From Bryobacterales bacterium (GTDB lineage: Bacteria; Acidobacteriota; Terriglobia; Bryobacterales; UBA6623): a stretch of DNA of 64,000 nucleotides. Position numbers and translations under genes: made by a program. Location of the stretch: positions 21,912 to 85,911 of the forward strand of contig JAJDZN010000072.1 in NCBI GenBank assembly GCA_022824585.1, written 5' to 3'. Shown in pieces: positions 9,427-17,898 of this stretch. The number at the start of each line of letters is the position of its first letter. Position 1 is the first letter of the stretch. The notes below the pieces were generated by a model. The model saw only the letters and a list, made by a program, of their open reading frames with translations, was not told the DNA's origin and made no database searches.

Positions 9427-10962
9427 ATGGATTCGTTGTCGGACGAACCCAAGCGTGTGCCAAATCCGACCGGCCGAGTGTATCTGGTGGGCGCCGGGCC
9501 GGGCGATCCGGACCTGCTCACGCTTCGCGCGCATGAGCTCTTGCGGGCAGCCGACCTAGTCCTGTATGACAATCTCGCCTCGCCCGAGGTGCTGGAACAC
9601 GCGTCTCCTTCAGCGCAGCGCCGCTACGTGGGCAAGAAGCGTGCCCAGCACGCCTGTACCCAAGCCGAGATTAACGGCTTGATGGTCGCCGCAGCTCGCG
9701 AAGGCAAGGTCGTGGTTCGGCTCAAGGGCGGCGATCCGTATGTGTTCGGCCGCGGCGGGGAAGAGGCTCTCGGCCTGGCGCGTGCCGGGATTCCGTTCGA
9801 AGTCGTTCCCGGAGTGACTTCTGCGCTCGGAGCGGCGGCCTACGCCGGCATGCCGCTGACGCACCGGGACCACACGCAGGCAGTCACGCTGGTGACGGGG
9901 CACGACGTCGACCAGATCGATTGGCCGTCTCTGGCAGGCCGCCAGACGCTGGTGGTTTTCATGGGCCTGACGTCCGTTCCCGCGATCGCCAAGCGACTGA
10001 TTGGTGGGGGGATGCCCCCGGACACTCCGGCTGCGGCGATCCGCTGGGTGACGCGCGGAGACCAGAGGGTGGTGACGGCCTCGATCGCCGACCTGCCGAT
10101 GGCGATCCGGCGGGAGGGCCTGCGTCCGCCCGCCCTCGTGGTCATTGGCGACATTGTTGGCCTGCGCGAAGACATCGACTGGTTCGACAAACTGCCGCTC
10201 CGGGGCAAGTCGGTGGTCGTCACCAGAGCTGCATCCCAGGCTGCGTCTTTCTGCGGCGCCTTGCGCCGGCTAGGGGCGCGGGTGATTCCGATTCCCGCGA
10301 TCGCCTTCGAGCGGCCTTCTAGCTGGGCTCCGGCCGACGCTGCGATTGACGGGCTCGAACGCTACGACTGGGCGATTTTCACCAGCGTCAACGGCGTCAA
10401 TCACTTCTTGGAGCGCCTCGACGCAAGCCCGCGGGATCTCCGCCACTTGCCGAAGCGAATCGCCGCGATCGGCTCGGCCACGGCCGACCGCTTGCGGGAG
10501 TTGCATCTCAAGGTTGAGCTCGTGCCGGACCAGTTCGTAGCGGAGGCCTTGGCGGAGGCGTTTCTCGAACGCGACATGCGCGGCAGCCGCGTGCTGCTGC
10601 CGCGAGCCGAGGAAGCTCGCAGCGTGCTGCCGGAGCAACTGGCTGCGATGGGGGCGGAGATCGACGTGGTTCCCGTCTACCGCACGGTTGTGCCGGAGGC
10701 GTCGCGCCAATTGGCCGAGCGCGCTTGGTCTGCCGATCCCGTGCCGGACTGGGTCACGCTGACAAGCTCTTCGACGGCTCGCATGCTGGCGCAAATGGTG
10801 CCGCTAGATCGCCTGAAACGTTCCAAGCTGGCCTCCATCGGGCCGGTCACATCAGCCGCTGTCCGGGAATTGGGCCTGCCGATCGCCGTCGAGGCGCAAC
10901 GATTCACGACCGATGGCTTGGCCGAGGCACTGTGCATCGCTGTCACAGGCGCGATACGGTGA
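9427..10962 (+). CDS. cobA-hemD: Fused uroporphyrinogen-III C-methyltransferase / uroporphyrinogen-III synthase
   Basis: A 511-residue bifunctional enzyme of tetrapyrrole synthesis. Residues about 15-255 are the SAM-dependent SUMT domain: VGAGPGDPDLLT near the N-terminus, VRLKGGDPYVFGRGGEE, and PGVTSALGA. This half makes precorrin-2 for siroheme or cobalamin. Residues about 260-505 are HemD, which cyclises hydroxymethylbilane; the two-lobed pattern with FTSVNGVNHF and TSSSTARML is clear. The fusion is known in several phyla. Both activities use or make uroporphyrinogen III, so they sit at the branch between heme and corrinoid. It stands 25 bp before a small gene of unknown function on the same strand. 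The window also holds cobalamin-dependent metH. Confidence 0.95.
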   Translation: MDSLSDEPKRVPNPTGRVYLVGAGPGDPDLLTLRAHELLRAADLVLYDNLASPEVLEHASPSAQRRYVGKKRAQHACTQAEINGLMVAAAREGKVVVRLKGGDPYVFGRGGEEALGLARAGIPFEVVPGVTSALGAAAYAGMPLTHRDHTQAVTLVTGHDVDQIDWPSLAGRQTLVVFMGLTSVPAIAKRLIGGGMPPDTPAAAIRWVTRGDQRVVTASIADLPMAIRREGLRPPALVVIGDIVGLREDIDWFDKLPLRGKSVVVTRAASQAASFCGALRRLGARVIPIPAIAFERPSSWAPADAAIDGLERYDWAIFTSVNGVNHFLERLDASPRDLRHLPKRIAAIGSATADRLRELHLKVELVPDQFVAEALAEAFLERDMRGSRVLLPRAEEARSVLPEQLAAMGAEIDVVPVYRTVVPEASRQLAERAWSADPVPDWVTLTSSSTARMLAQMVPLDRLKRSKLASIGPVTSAAVRELGLPIAVEAQRFTTDGLAEALCIAVTGAIR

Positions 10963-10986
10963 TAATATGCGAATGCGAAGGTCGCC

Positions 10987-11514
10987 ATGAGGTACGTGCA
11001 GGCAGGCGAGCAGCAGCTGGTAGTGCTTGAGCCAGAGCACGACACGCTCCGGCAACTCGTGCAGCAGGCCGGCTTCACGGCCAACATCACAAAAGAGGCG
11101 CGTCGCGTGACAATCGAAGTCAGCGCCCTCGAACCGTCGGGCCCGCTGCTGTTGTTCGACGCCGGCGACCCCGCCAACCTAGGATGGTTCTCGCGCTGCC
11201 AGTTCTATGTCGATTCCCTGTCGGGCGTCGTCCTGCAGACGCCGTTGGTCATTTCCAATTGCCATAGCGGCAGCGAGGTCGATCGCGAGCGCCTGCGCAT
11301 TTCCATGGCCACCGAGGTCCCGGCCGGCTTCAGGCTGGCCGGCAAGAAGAGCCTGAGCGAGCAGGTGGTCTACGCGTTGTTGTTCAACCTGCTGACGGCT
11401 CTGCGGGACACGGGCGTCGCGCTTTGCGGCAGCGCGGGCCTGCAGCCGCTCGCAGGCGCCGCCCGCCGCGCGCGGCCGGCCAAGGATCGGGCTACCAGGG
11501 CCACCAAGCGCTGA
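10987..11514 (+). CDS. Conserved-looking protein of unknown function
   Basis: A 175-residue soluble protein that I do not recognise. It has a mixed alpha/beta composition, no signal peptide and no membrane segment, and it ends in a basic Ala/Arg/Lys tail (from about residue 155) typical of nucleic-acid- or membrane-binding tails. A GAAGG lies a few bases before the ATG, so the start is well supported. It follows cobA-hemD by 25 bp and may be co-transcribed, although a GATAAT hexamer at 10961-10966 could give it its own promoter. Its last 23 bp overlap the 3' end of the convergent sulfatase gene. Confidence 0.7.
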   Translation: MRYVQAGEQQLVVLEPEHDTLRQLVQQAGFTANITKEARRVTIEVSALEPSGPLLLFDAGDPANLGWFSRCQFYVDSLSGVVLQTPLVISNCHSGSEVDRERLRISMATEVPAGFRLAGKKSLSEQVVYALLFNLLTALRDTGVALCGSAGLQPLAGAARRARPAKDRATRATKR

Positions 11515-12934
11515 GCTGCTGCTCGAGCGTTCTCCGGATCTCGGCGTGCTCGCTGGAGTCGGCTAGGTTTGCTCGCTCGCGCGGGCGGGCATCGGCCAGC
11601 CGGTACAGCTCCGGCGGCTCGGTTTCGTTCTGGATGTACTTCCACTCCTGAGTTCGCACCATCTTGGTCCGATAGCTCGGCTCCATGGTCGGTCGCAGGA
11701 CTTGGGTGTGGCGCGGAACCCCGTCCTCGTCGTCCGGGGCCAGATTCGGCGGTAGCACGTCCGGGGCCAGATCCCCGTAGGCCGCCGATGTGAACAGTGC
11801 CGGGCGGCCTTGTGCCGCCCCAAGCACGGATTCCGCGACAGATTCGCCGGAGGCATCCTCGGGGAGCTCGCCGCCGGTCAGCTCGGCCAGGGTCGGGAAC
11901 AGGTCGGCCGACTGGGCCAGGGCGTCCGTCCGCGCCCCCGCCGGAATGCGGCCCGGCGCCCACCACAGCAGCGGCACGTGCAGCAGGGCGTCGTATAGGA
12001 ACATGCCCTTGCGGACCATGCCGTAGTCCCCCATGAAGTCGCCGTGGTCGGCAGTCAGAACGACGATCGTGTTCTCGGCGAGCCCGTTGGCCTCCAACGC
12101 CCCGAGCAGCCGACCGAGCGGACGGTCCACGCCCCACTCGACCTGAGCGTAGTAGTAGCGCATCGTCTCGGCCAGGTCTTCGCGGTCCAGCTCGCCGAAC
12201 CCCATGGCCCGGGCGTAGCGCCCGAGGCGGGCGCTCACCGCCGCCGGGTCGGCACGTTCCGGCATGACCATGTCGCTGGAGTCGTATCTGGCGGCGTAGC
12301 GCGCCGGGGCCATGTAGGGCGGGTGCGGATCGAAGTAGCTCACGTGCAGGAAGAACGGATCGCCGCCCGCCTGTCCCAAGAACTTGATGGCCGACTCGGT
12401 GTTGATGTGCGGGTAGCAGTCCTCCTCCGGCCAGTACACGGCCGAGTGCCAGTGGGGCGGCACGAAGCCGTTGTAGGCGCGGAACGGCTCCCGGTCGCGG
12501 ATATCGGCGTAGTCGAGTTCGGCGAGGGCTTCGTCCGTCAACGTGTGGTTCTTGCCCACCCAGGCCGTTTGGTAGCCGCGCCGGGCGAAGTGCTCGAGCA
12601 TCGACCCCTTCCAGGCCAACTTGTCCCCATCCCGATTCGTCAGCGAGCCGTGCTCGTGGGGGTGCTGGCCGGAAAAGCAAGACTTCCGCGTCGGAACGCA
12701 CACCGGCCCGCTGGAAAAGCCGTTGCGGAACAGCATGCCCTCCCGTGCCATGCGGTCGAGATTCGGGGTTCGCACGTTCGGATGGCCCACCGTGCCCATG
12801 CAGTCGCCGCGCATTTGGTCCACCGTGACAAAGAGCACGTTGGTTGGAGCGTCGGCGGCCCGGCCGGCGTGAAAGGCGGTGGATCCGGCGGACAACAGCA
12901 GGGACTGGGCGAATCTGCGGCGGCTAATGCTCAT
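11492..12934 (-). CDS. Tat-exported sulfatase (arylsulfatase family)
   Basis: A 480-residue alkaline-phosphatase-superfamily hydrolase that cleaves sulfate esters. The N-terminus MSISRRRFAQSLLLSAG is a Tat signal with a typical RR motif. The catalytic motif is CVPTR, a Cys-type C-x-P-x-R in which the Cys is converted to formylglycine. Metal ligands follow the family pattern (VTVDQMRGD near the N-terminus, TADHGDFMGDYG later). The Cys form needs a maturase (anSME or FGE), and none is in the window. Substrates are probably sulfated glycans or choline-type esters, but this cannot be read from sequence. ATG at 12934 is preferred over an upstream frame extension that has no signal peptide. It is divergent from metH with 122 bp between the starts. 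Confidence 0.92.
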   Translation of the reverse strand: MSISRRRFAQSLLLSAGSTAFHAGRAADAPTNVLFVTVDQMRGDCMGTVGHPNVRTPNLDRMAREGMLFRNGFSSGPVCVPTRKSCFSGQHPHEHGSLTNRDGDKLAWKGSMLEHFARRGYQTAWVGKNHTLTDEALAELDYADIRDREPFRAYNGFVPPHWHSAVYWPEEDCYPHINTESAIKFLGQAGGDPFFLHVSYFDPHPPYMAPARYAARYDSSDMVMPERADPAAVSARLGRYARAMGFGELDREDLAETMRYYYAQVEWGVDRPLGRLLGALEANGLAENTIVVLTADHGDFMGDYGMVRKGMFLYDALLHVPLLWWAPGRIPAGARTDALAQSADLFPTLAELTGGELPEDASGESVAESVLGAAQGRPALFTSAAYGDLAPDVLPPNLAPDDEDGVPRHTQVLRPTMEPSYRTKMVRTQEWKYIQNETEPPELYRLADARPRERANLADSSEHAEIRRTLEQQLSAWWPW

Positions 12935-13056
12935 GGCGGGGCCAGTATGACAAATCGCGAAGTGCCTTCTCGGCCGCGGCCGGCCGCGCCGGTCCGCCGA
13001 GGCTCTCGCATAATGGAACTTGGGGCGAAGCCGCCCGTAGCTTCCGCGCCTGCGCA

Positions 13057-16000
13057 ATGCAGTCCCGCTTCGATCGCATACGCCTGCTCAACGAGTGCTT
13101 GGCAGAGCGCATCCTCGTGCTTGACGGGGCGATGGGCACTGGGCTTCAGGAAGCGAGGCTCACCGCGGAGGACTTTGGCGGCGCCGCCCTGGAGGGCTGC
13201 AACGAGAACCTCGTGCTGACCCGGCCTGACGTTGTGCAGAAGATCCACAGGGGCTATTGCGAGGCCGGCGCGGACATCATCGAAACCAACACGTTCGGCG
13301 CGATGGACATCGTGCTTGCCGAGTACGGGCTCCAAGACGACGTTGCCCGCATCAACGCAGAGGCCGGCCGCTTGGCTCGCGAAGTGGCCGATGCTTTCTC
13401 CACAAGCGGCAAGCCGCGCTTCGTTGCGGGTGCCATGGGGCCCTCGACCAAGTCGATCACGGTCACGGGCGGGGTGACCTTCGCCGAGCTCGTGTCCACC
13501 TACCGCGACCAGTCTCTCGCTCTGGCCGAGTATGCGGACCTGCTCATCCTCGAGACTTGCCAGGATACCCGCAACGTCAAGGCCGCGCTTATCGGCATCG
13601 GACAGGCTTTGCGCCAGTACGGCCTGCGAATCCCCGTGATCGTATCGGGCACCATCGAGCCCATGGGATCGATGCTGGCCGGCCAGGGCGCCGAAGCCCT
13701 GTCCGTGTCGCTGGAGTACGCAGAACTGCTCGGCATCGGACTCAACTGCGCCACGGGTCCGGAATACATGACGGACCACATCCGAACGATCCACGAGACG
13801 GCGACTCCCCTCGTGTCGTGCTACCCCAACGCGGGCCTGCCCGACGAAGACGGCCTGTACGGAGAGACACCCGATTCGCTGGCCTCGGTGCTGGACCGCT
13901 TCGCGCGGAACGGCTGGCTGAACATCGTCGGCGGCTGCTGTGGCACGACTGCCGCGCACATCCGCTCGATTGCGCAGATGGCGCAGGGACATGCCCCGCG
14001 CCGCCACAGGCCGGACCGGGGCACGAAGTTCACCGGCATCGAGGTGGTGGAAGCGTGCGAGGACAACCGTCCCCTGCTGGTGGGCGAGCGGACCAACATC
14101 GTGGGATCGCGCCGCTTCAAGCGGCTCATATCCGAAGAACGCTTCGAACAGGCCTCCGAGATTGCCCGCGCGCAAGTGCGCGGCGGTGCCCAGATCATTG
14201 ATGTCAACCTCGAGAATCCAGACCGCGACGAGTTGTCTGACATCGATTCCTTCTACGGGCTGCTGATCAAGAAGATCAAGGCTCCGATCATGATCGACAG
14301 CACCAATCCGGCCGCGGTGGAACGCGCCCTGACGTATTGCCAAGGCAAGGCTATCGTGAACTCGATCAACTTCGAGAACGGGGAGGAGCGCTTCGACCAG
14401 GTCGTGCCGCTGCTTCGCCGCTACGGCGCTGCCGTGGTCGTAGGCACAATCGACGAGGATCCCGAGCAGGCCCAGGCGATCACCCGAGAGCGCAAGCTTG
14501 CCATCGTCGAGCGCGCCCACGGCCTGCTCACTGGGAAATGGCAGCTCGCCGAAGAGGATCTGGTATTCGACCCGCTGGTGTTCCCGTGCGGCACGGGTGA
14601 TGCCAACTACATCGGCAGTGCCGTGGAGACCATCGAGTCCCTGCGGCTGATCAAGTCCCGGCTGCCCCGCGTGAAGACGCTGCTCGGAGTGAGCAACGTC
14701 AGTTTCGGCCTGCCTCCGGCGGCCCGCGAAGTCGTCAACGCCGTGTTCCTGCACGACGCCACGAAGGCCGGGCTCGACCTGGCGATCGTCAACACGGAGA
14801 AGCTGCGCCGCTTCGCCTCGATCACCCCGGAGGAGCTGCAGCTGGCCGAAGGGCTGTTGCACAACCTGCCGTGCGATGGCATCGACGCACCGCAGGACCA
14901 CCGGCTTCAGGCCCCGGAGCAAAAGGCGGCCCTGAACCAGCTCCACATCGCGAGGGTCACGGAGCACTTCCGCGGGGCCGTCGAGAGTCGCGGGCCGAAA
15001 GTGCAGGACCTGCCTCTGGACGAACGGCTGGCGAGGTACGTCGTGGACGGCACCAAGGAAGGGCTGTTCCCCGACCTCGACCAAAAGCTCGCCGATAACG
15101 TGGCTCCCCTCGAAATCGTCAACGGGCCGCTCATGGAAGGGATGAAGCGAGTGGGCCGGCTATTCAACAACAACGAGCTGATCGTGGCCGAAGTCCTGCA
15201 GTCCGCAGAGGCGATGAAGGCGGCTGTGGACCACCTCGAGCCGCACATGGAGAAGACCGCCGATGCCAACAAGGGCAAGATCGTCCTTGCCACGGTCAAG
15301 GGCGATGTCCACGACATCGGCAAGAATCTGGTCGACATCATCCTCTCCAACAACGGCTACACCGTGCTGAACCTGGGCATCAAGGTGCCGCCGGAAGAGC
15401 TGATCAACGCGTGCCGGGAACACCAGCCCGACGCCATTGGCCTGTCCGGCCTGCTGGTCAAGAGCGCTCAGCAGATGGTAGTCACGGCCCAAGACCTGCG
15501 CTCGGCCGGCGTGTGCGTTCCGCTGCTGGTGGGCGGTGCCGCGCTGAGCGCGAACTTCACGCGCAAGCGGATCGCTCCTTCCTACGGGGACCTGACGTGC
15601 TATGCCAAGGACGCCATGAATGGCCTGGCCCTGCTGGACCGGGCGCTGGACCCGGCGGCAAGAGCTGACCTTGAGGCCGAGCACGCGCCGGTCCGAGACG
15701 ATGCTGGCCGCGACCGGCAAGGGGCCGCCTCCGCGAAGACCGCGCGCAGCTCGCGGGTGCGCGCGGACGTGCCGCCGCTGAAGTGCCCCTACGACGCGCG
15801 CCGGTGCGAGGACGTTCCGCACCTGCGCGAGCTGTGGCAGTACATCAATCCCGCCATGCTCTATTCGCGGCACCTCGGCTTCAGGGGCAACTTCAAGCGG
15901 GCACTGGCCGACCGCGACGAGAAGGCGCTAGCGCTGCACGCGGCGGTGGAGGACACCAAGGCCGACGCCGAGCGCTACATGAAGGCACGAGCCATCTGGC

Positions 16001-16563
16001 GTTTCTTGGACGCGCAATCCCACGGAAACTCGATCCGGCTGTTCGAACCTGGCAGCGATGTGCTGCTGCACGAATTCTCGTTCCCGCGCCAGCGTCGCGC
16101 CGAGGGCCTGAGCCTGGCGGACTTTATCGCGCGCCCCAACGGCTACCGGGATTCGGTGGCCCTGTTCTGCGTGACGGCGGGAGAGGGCATCCGTGACCGA
16201 TCCGAAACCTACCGCGACCGCGGGGAGTACTTCCGGTCGCACGCGATCCAAGCCTTGGCGATCGAGACGGCCGAGGCCTGTGCGGAATGGGTCCACCGGC
16301 GCATCCGCGAGGATTGGGGCTTCGCCGATCCGGCAGGCATGACCATGGAGGATCGGTTTCGCTCGAAATATCGCGGCCGGCGCTACAGCTTCGGCTATCC
16401 GGCCTGTCCGAACCTGGAAGACCAGCGCGGGCTGTTCAAGCTGCTCGATCCGTCCGAGATCGGCGTGACACTGACCGACGGCGACATGATGGATCCGGAG
16501 GCCAGCGTTAGCGCCGTGGTCTTCCAGCACCCCGATTGCATCTACTTCGACGTGAATTCCTAG
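13057..16563 (+). CDS. metH: Cobalamin-dependent methionine synthase
   Basis: A 1168-residue protein, slightly shorter than the roughly 1230 residues of E. coli MetH, that transfers methyl from methyltetrahydrofolate to homocysteine through cobalamin. Domains in order: homocysteine-binding barrel with zinc ligands (Cys231 in GLNC, Cys294-Cys295 in GGCCGT); pterin-binding barrel from about 330 (GERTNIVGSRRF, IDVNLE); cobalamin module with the cap at about 660-730 and the lower-ligand motif DVHDIG (His752); then the SAM-dependent activation domain ending in RYSFGYPACP. A variable linker of about 45 residues rich in Ala, Arg and Asp joins the cobalamin and activation domains. All catalytic ligands are present. 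No cobalamin or SAM riboswitch is recognisable in the short upstream region. It converges on a sialidase-like gene with 28 bp between the stops. Confidence 0.97.
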   Translation: MQSRFDRIRLLNECLAERILVLDGAMGTGLQEARLTAEDFGGAALEGCNENLVLTRPDVVQKIHRGYCEAGADIIETNTFGAMDIVLAEYGLQDDVARINAEAGRLAREVADAFSTSGKPRFVAGAMGPSTKSITVTGGVTFAELVSTYRDQSLALAEYADLLILETCQDTRNVKAALIGIGQALRQYGLRIPVIVSGTIEPMGSMLAGQGAEALSVSLEYAELLGIGLNCATGPEYMTDHIRTIHETATPLVSCYPNAGLPDEDGLYGETPDSLASVLDRFARNGWLNIVGGCCGTTAAHIRSIAQMAQGHAPRRHRPDRGTKFTGIEVVEACEDNRPLLVGERTNIVGSRRFKRLISEERFEQASEIARAQVRGGAQIIDVNLENPDRDELSDIDSFYGLLIKKIKAPIMIDSTNPAAVERALTYCQGKAIVNSINFENGEERFDQVVPLLRRYGAAVVVGTIDEDPEQAQAITRERKLAIVERAHGLLTGKWQLAEEDLVFDPLVFPCGTGDANYIGSAVETIESLRLIKSRLPRVKTLLGVSNVSFGLPPAAREVVNAVFLHDATKAGLDLAIVNTEKLRRFASITPEELQLAEGLLHNLPCDGIDAPQDHRLQAPEQKAALNQLHIARVTEHFRGAVESRGPKVQDLPLDERLARYVVDGTKEGLFPDLDQKLADNVAPLEIVNGPLMEGMKRVGRLFNNNELIVAEVLQSAEAMKAAVDHLEPHMEKTADANKGKIVLATVKGDVHDIGKNLVDIILSNNGYTVLNLGIKVPPEELINACREHQPDAIGLSGLLVKSAQQMVVTAQDLRSAGVCVPLLVGGAALSANFTRKRIAPSYGDLTCYAKDAMNGLALLDRALDPAARADLEAEHAPVRDDAGRDRQGAASAKTARSSRVRADVPPLKCPYDARRCEDVPHLRELWQYINPAMLYSRHLGFRGNFKRALADRDEKALALHAAVEDTKADAERYMKARAIWRFLDAQSHGNSIRLFEPGSDVLLHEFSFPRQRRAEGLSLADFIARPNGYRDSVALFCVTAGEGIRDRSETYRDRGEYFRSHAIQALAIETAEACAEWVHRRIREDWGFADPAGMTMEDRFRSKYRGRRYSFGYPACPNLEDQRGLFKLLDPSEIGVTLTDGDMMDPEASVSAVVFQHPDCIYFDVNS

Positions 16564-16591
16564 GCTTGCCCGACGCCCTTGTCCGCAAGAA

Positions 16592-17764
16592 TCAGGGGGC
16601 TGGCGGGCTCCAGATCGTGGCGCCGATGTAGCGTTCCGGCCCGCTCGCTTCATCGGTGAAGTAGTACACCGACACGACCTTGCCATCGGGCCGCTGGATC
16701 GAGCGCACGTACCCAATGTCGCGGCTGGCACCGTCGTCGCGCAGCGTAATCTCCCCGCCCCAAGTCCTGCCGTTGTCGCCCGAGAGTCGCGCCCGGATGC
16801 TGTACGGCTCCGCCCGGTAGCCGTAGACTAGGCAGATGCGGCCGTCCTGCAACTGGATCATCGAGGGTGGATTGCCCACGCCGGTGTCGGGGACGGCTTC
16901 GCCGAGGTACTCCCAGTTCGCGCCGTCATCGGCGGAAAGATACGCGCCGATCCATCGCTTCGTTTCGTCGCGCATGCGCACCGTGACCAGTATCTCGGTA
17001 TCGGAGAGCCGTACCGAGGCCGGCATGATCGAGAAGCCCGCTTCCGGCTCGGGTCCGATCCAGCCCAGCAGGCTCCACGTCGCGCCGCCGTCCGTCGTGC
17101 GCACGCACAGCGGCCGCCCCTCCTTGCCGTCGGACTTGGCCGCGGTGATGAACAGGGTGCATTGGTCCTCGCTGTCGACGATGTAGTCCGTGCGCGGCGC
17201 GATGCCGGGCGAGTCGAAGGCCGGCAGCCGGAACGGCCCGTCCCAGCTGCGCCCGCGGTCGTAGGAGTGAAAGACGCGCCCGATACCCGCGTGGATGCTG
17301 TTAGTGCGGACCGTGAGCGCGAAGTCCGGGTGCGTGAAGTCGATTCCGCCCTCGCTGTCACGGAGTTCCGGGATGGTGACGCCCGGCCGCGTTACGCCAT
17401 GCAAGTAGCCGCCCTCGGTCAGCAGATAGCCTGCGGCGCCCGGATCTTCGAGCGCCCAAGTCTCGCCGCCGTCCATGCTGCGCGCCAACATGGGAATCTC
17501 GGGCATTTCGCGGTCAATGTGGTGGCTGTCGCCGAGATCCTTGTACCAACCCTTGCCGAAACCGACGAGGATCTCGTCGCCCCAGCTCCAGATGCCATGG
17601 TTGGCAGGCCAGCCGCCGAACATGCCCTGCTCGAAGTAGACCTTGACGTGGCGAGCCTCCGTCGCGCTGGGCGCGTCCGCTGCCGCCGGTTCTGACGACG
17701 GCGGCGCAGAGCAAGCCGCCAGGGCAAGCGCGACAAGCAGCGAGGTCGCGGAAGTACGTTGCAT
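16592..17764 (-). CDS. Sialidase-like BNR-repeat lipoprotein
   Basis: A 390-residue protein with a lipoprotein signal (MQRTSATSLLVALALAAC) followed by a Ser/Pro/Ala linker. The body is a beta-propeller with Asp-box (BNR) repeats of the form S-x-D-x-G-x-x-W: SMDGGETW, SYDRGRSW, TTDGGATW, SADDGANW and SGDNGRTW, five in all. This fold is shared by exo-sialidases and many other surface glycosidases and lyases; I do not see enough to claim sialidase activity. Outer- or inner-membrane-anchored glycan processing is the likely role. The start is well defined by AAGGAGAA about 8 bp before the ATG. It is divergent from the tricorn-like gene. Confidence 0.85.
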   Translation of the reverse strand: MQRTSATSLLVALALAACSAPPSSEPAAADAPSATEARHVKVYFEQGMFGGWPANHGIWSWGDEILVGFGKGWYKDLGDSHHIDREMPEIPMLARSMDGGETWALEDPGAAGYLLTEGGYLHGVTRPGVTIPELRDSEGGIDFTHPDFALTVRTNSIHAGIGRVFHSYDRGRSWDGPFRLPAFDSPGIAPRTDYIVDSEDQCTLFITAAKSDGKEGRPLCVRTTDGGATWSLLGWIGPEPEAGFSIMPASVRLSDTEILVTVRMRDETKRWIGAYLSADDGANWEYLGEAVPDTGVGNPPSMIQLQDGRICLVYGYRAEPYSIRARLSGDNGRTWGGEITLRDDGASRDIGYVRSIQRPDGKVVSVYYFTDEASGPERYIGATIWSPPAP

Positions 17765-17884
17765 CACCTGATTCTCCTTGATCGCCGACGCGCACGGCTC
17801 GTGCCGACGGTGCCGTCGCGTGCACTCGCTAGTGTATCCGACGGCTTCCGCGCCGTACTTGGAGGAGAGCCGCGGGCTGGCTGG

Positions 17885-17890
17885 TAAAAT
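17885..17890 (+). promoter_or_regulatory. Extended -10 element giving a near-leaderless tricorn-like mRNA (tentative)
   Basis: TAAAAT at 17885-17890 is preceded by TGG (extended -10) and lies only 8 bp before the ATG at 17899. No clear -35 hexamer at normal spacing. If used, transcription would start at or next to the start codon. Confidence 0.3.
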
Positions 17891-17898
17891 CCCCTTAC

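Noticed and set aside
12931..15084. 717-codon open frame antisense to metH
   Set aside because: It is fully within a complete methionine synthase gene, lacks any domain, and its composition follows the third-codon GC bias of the other strand.
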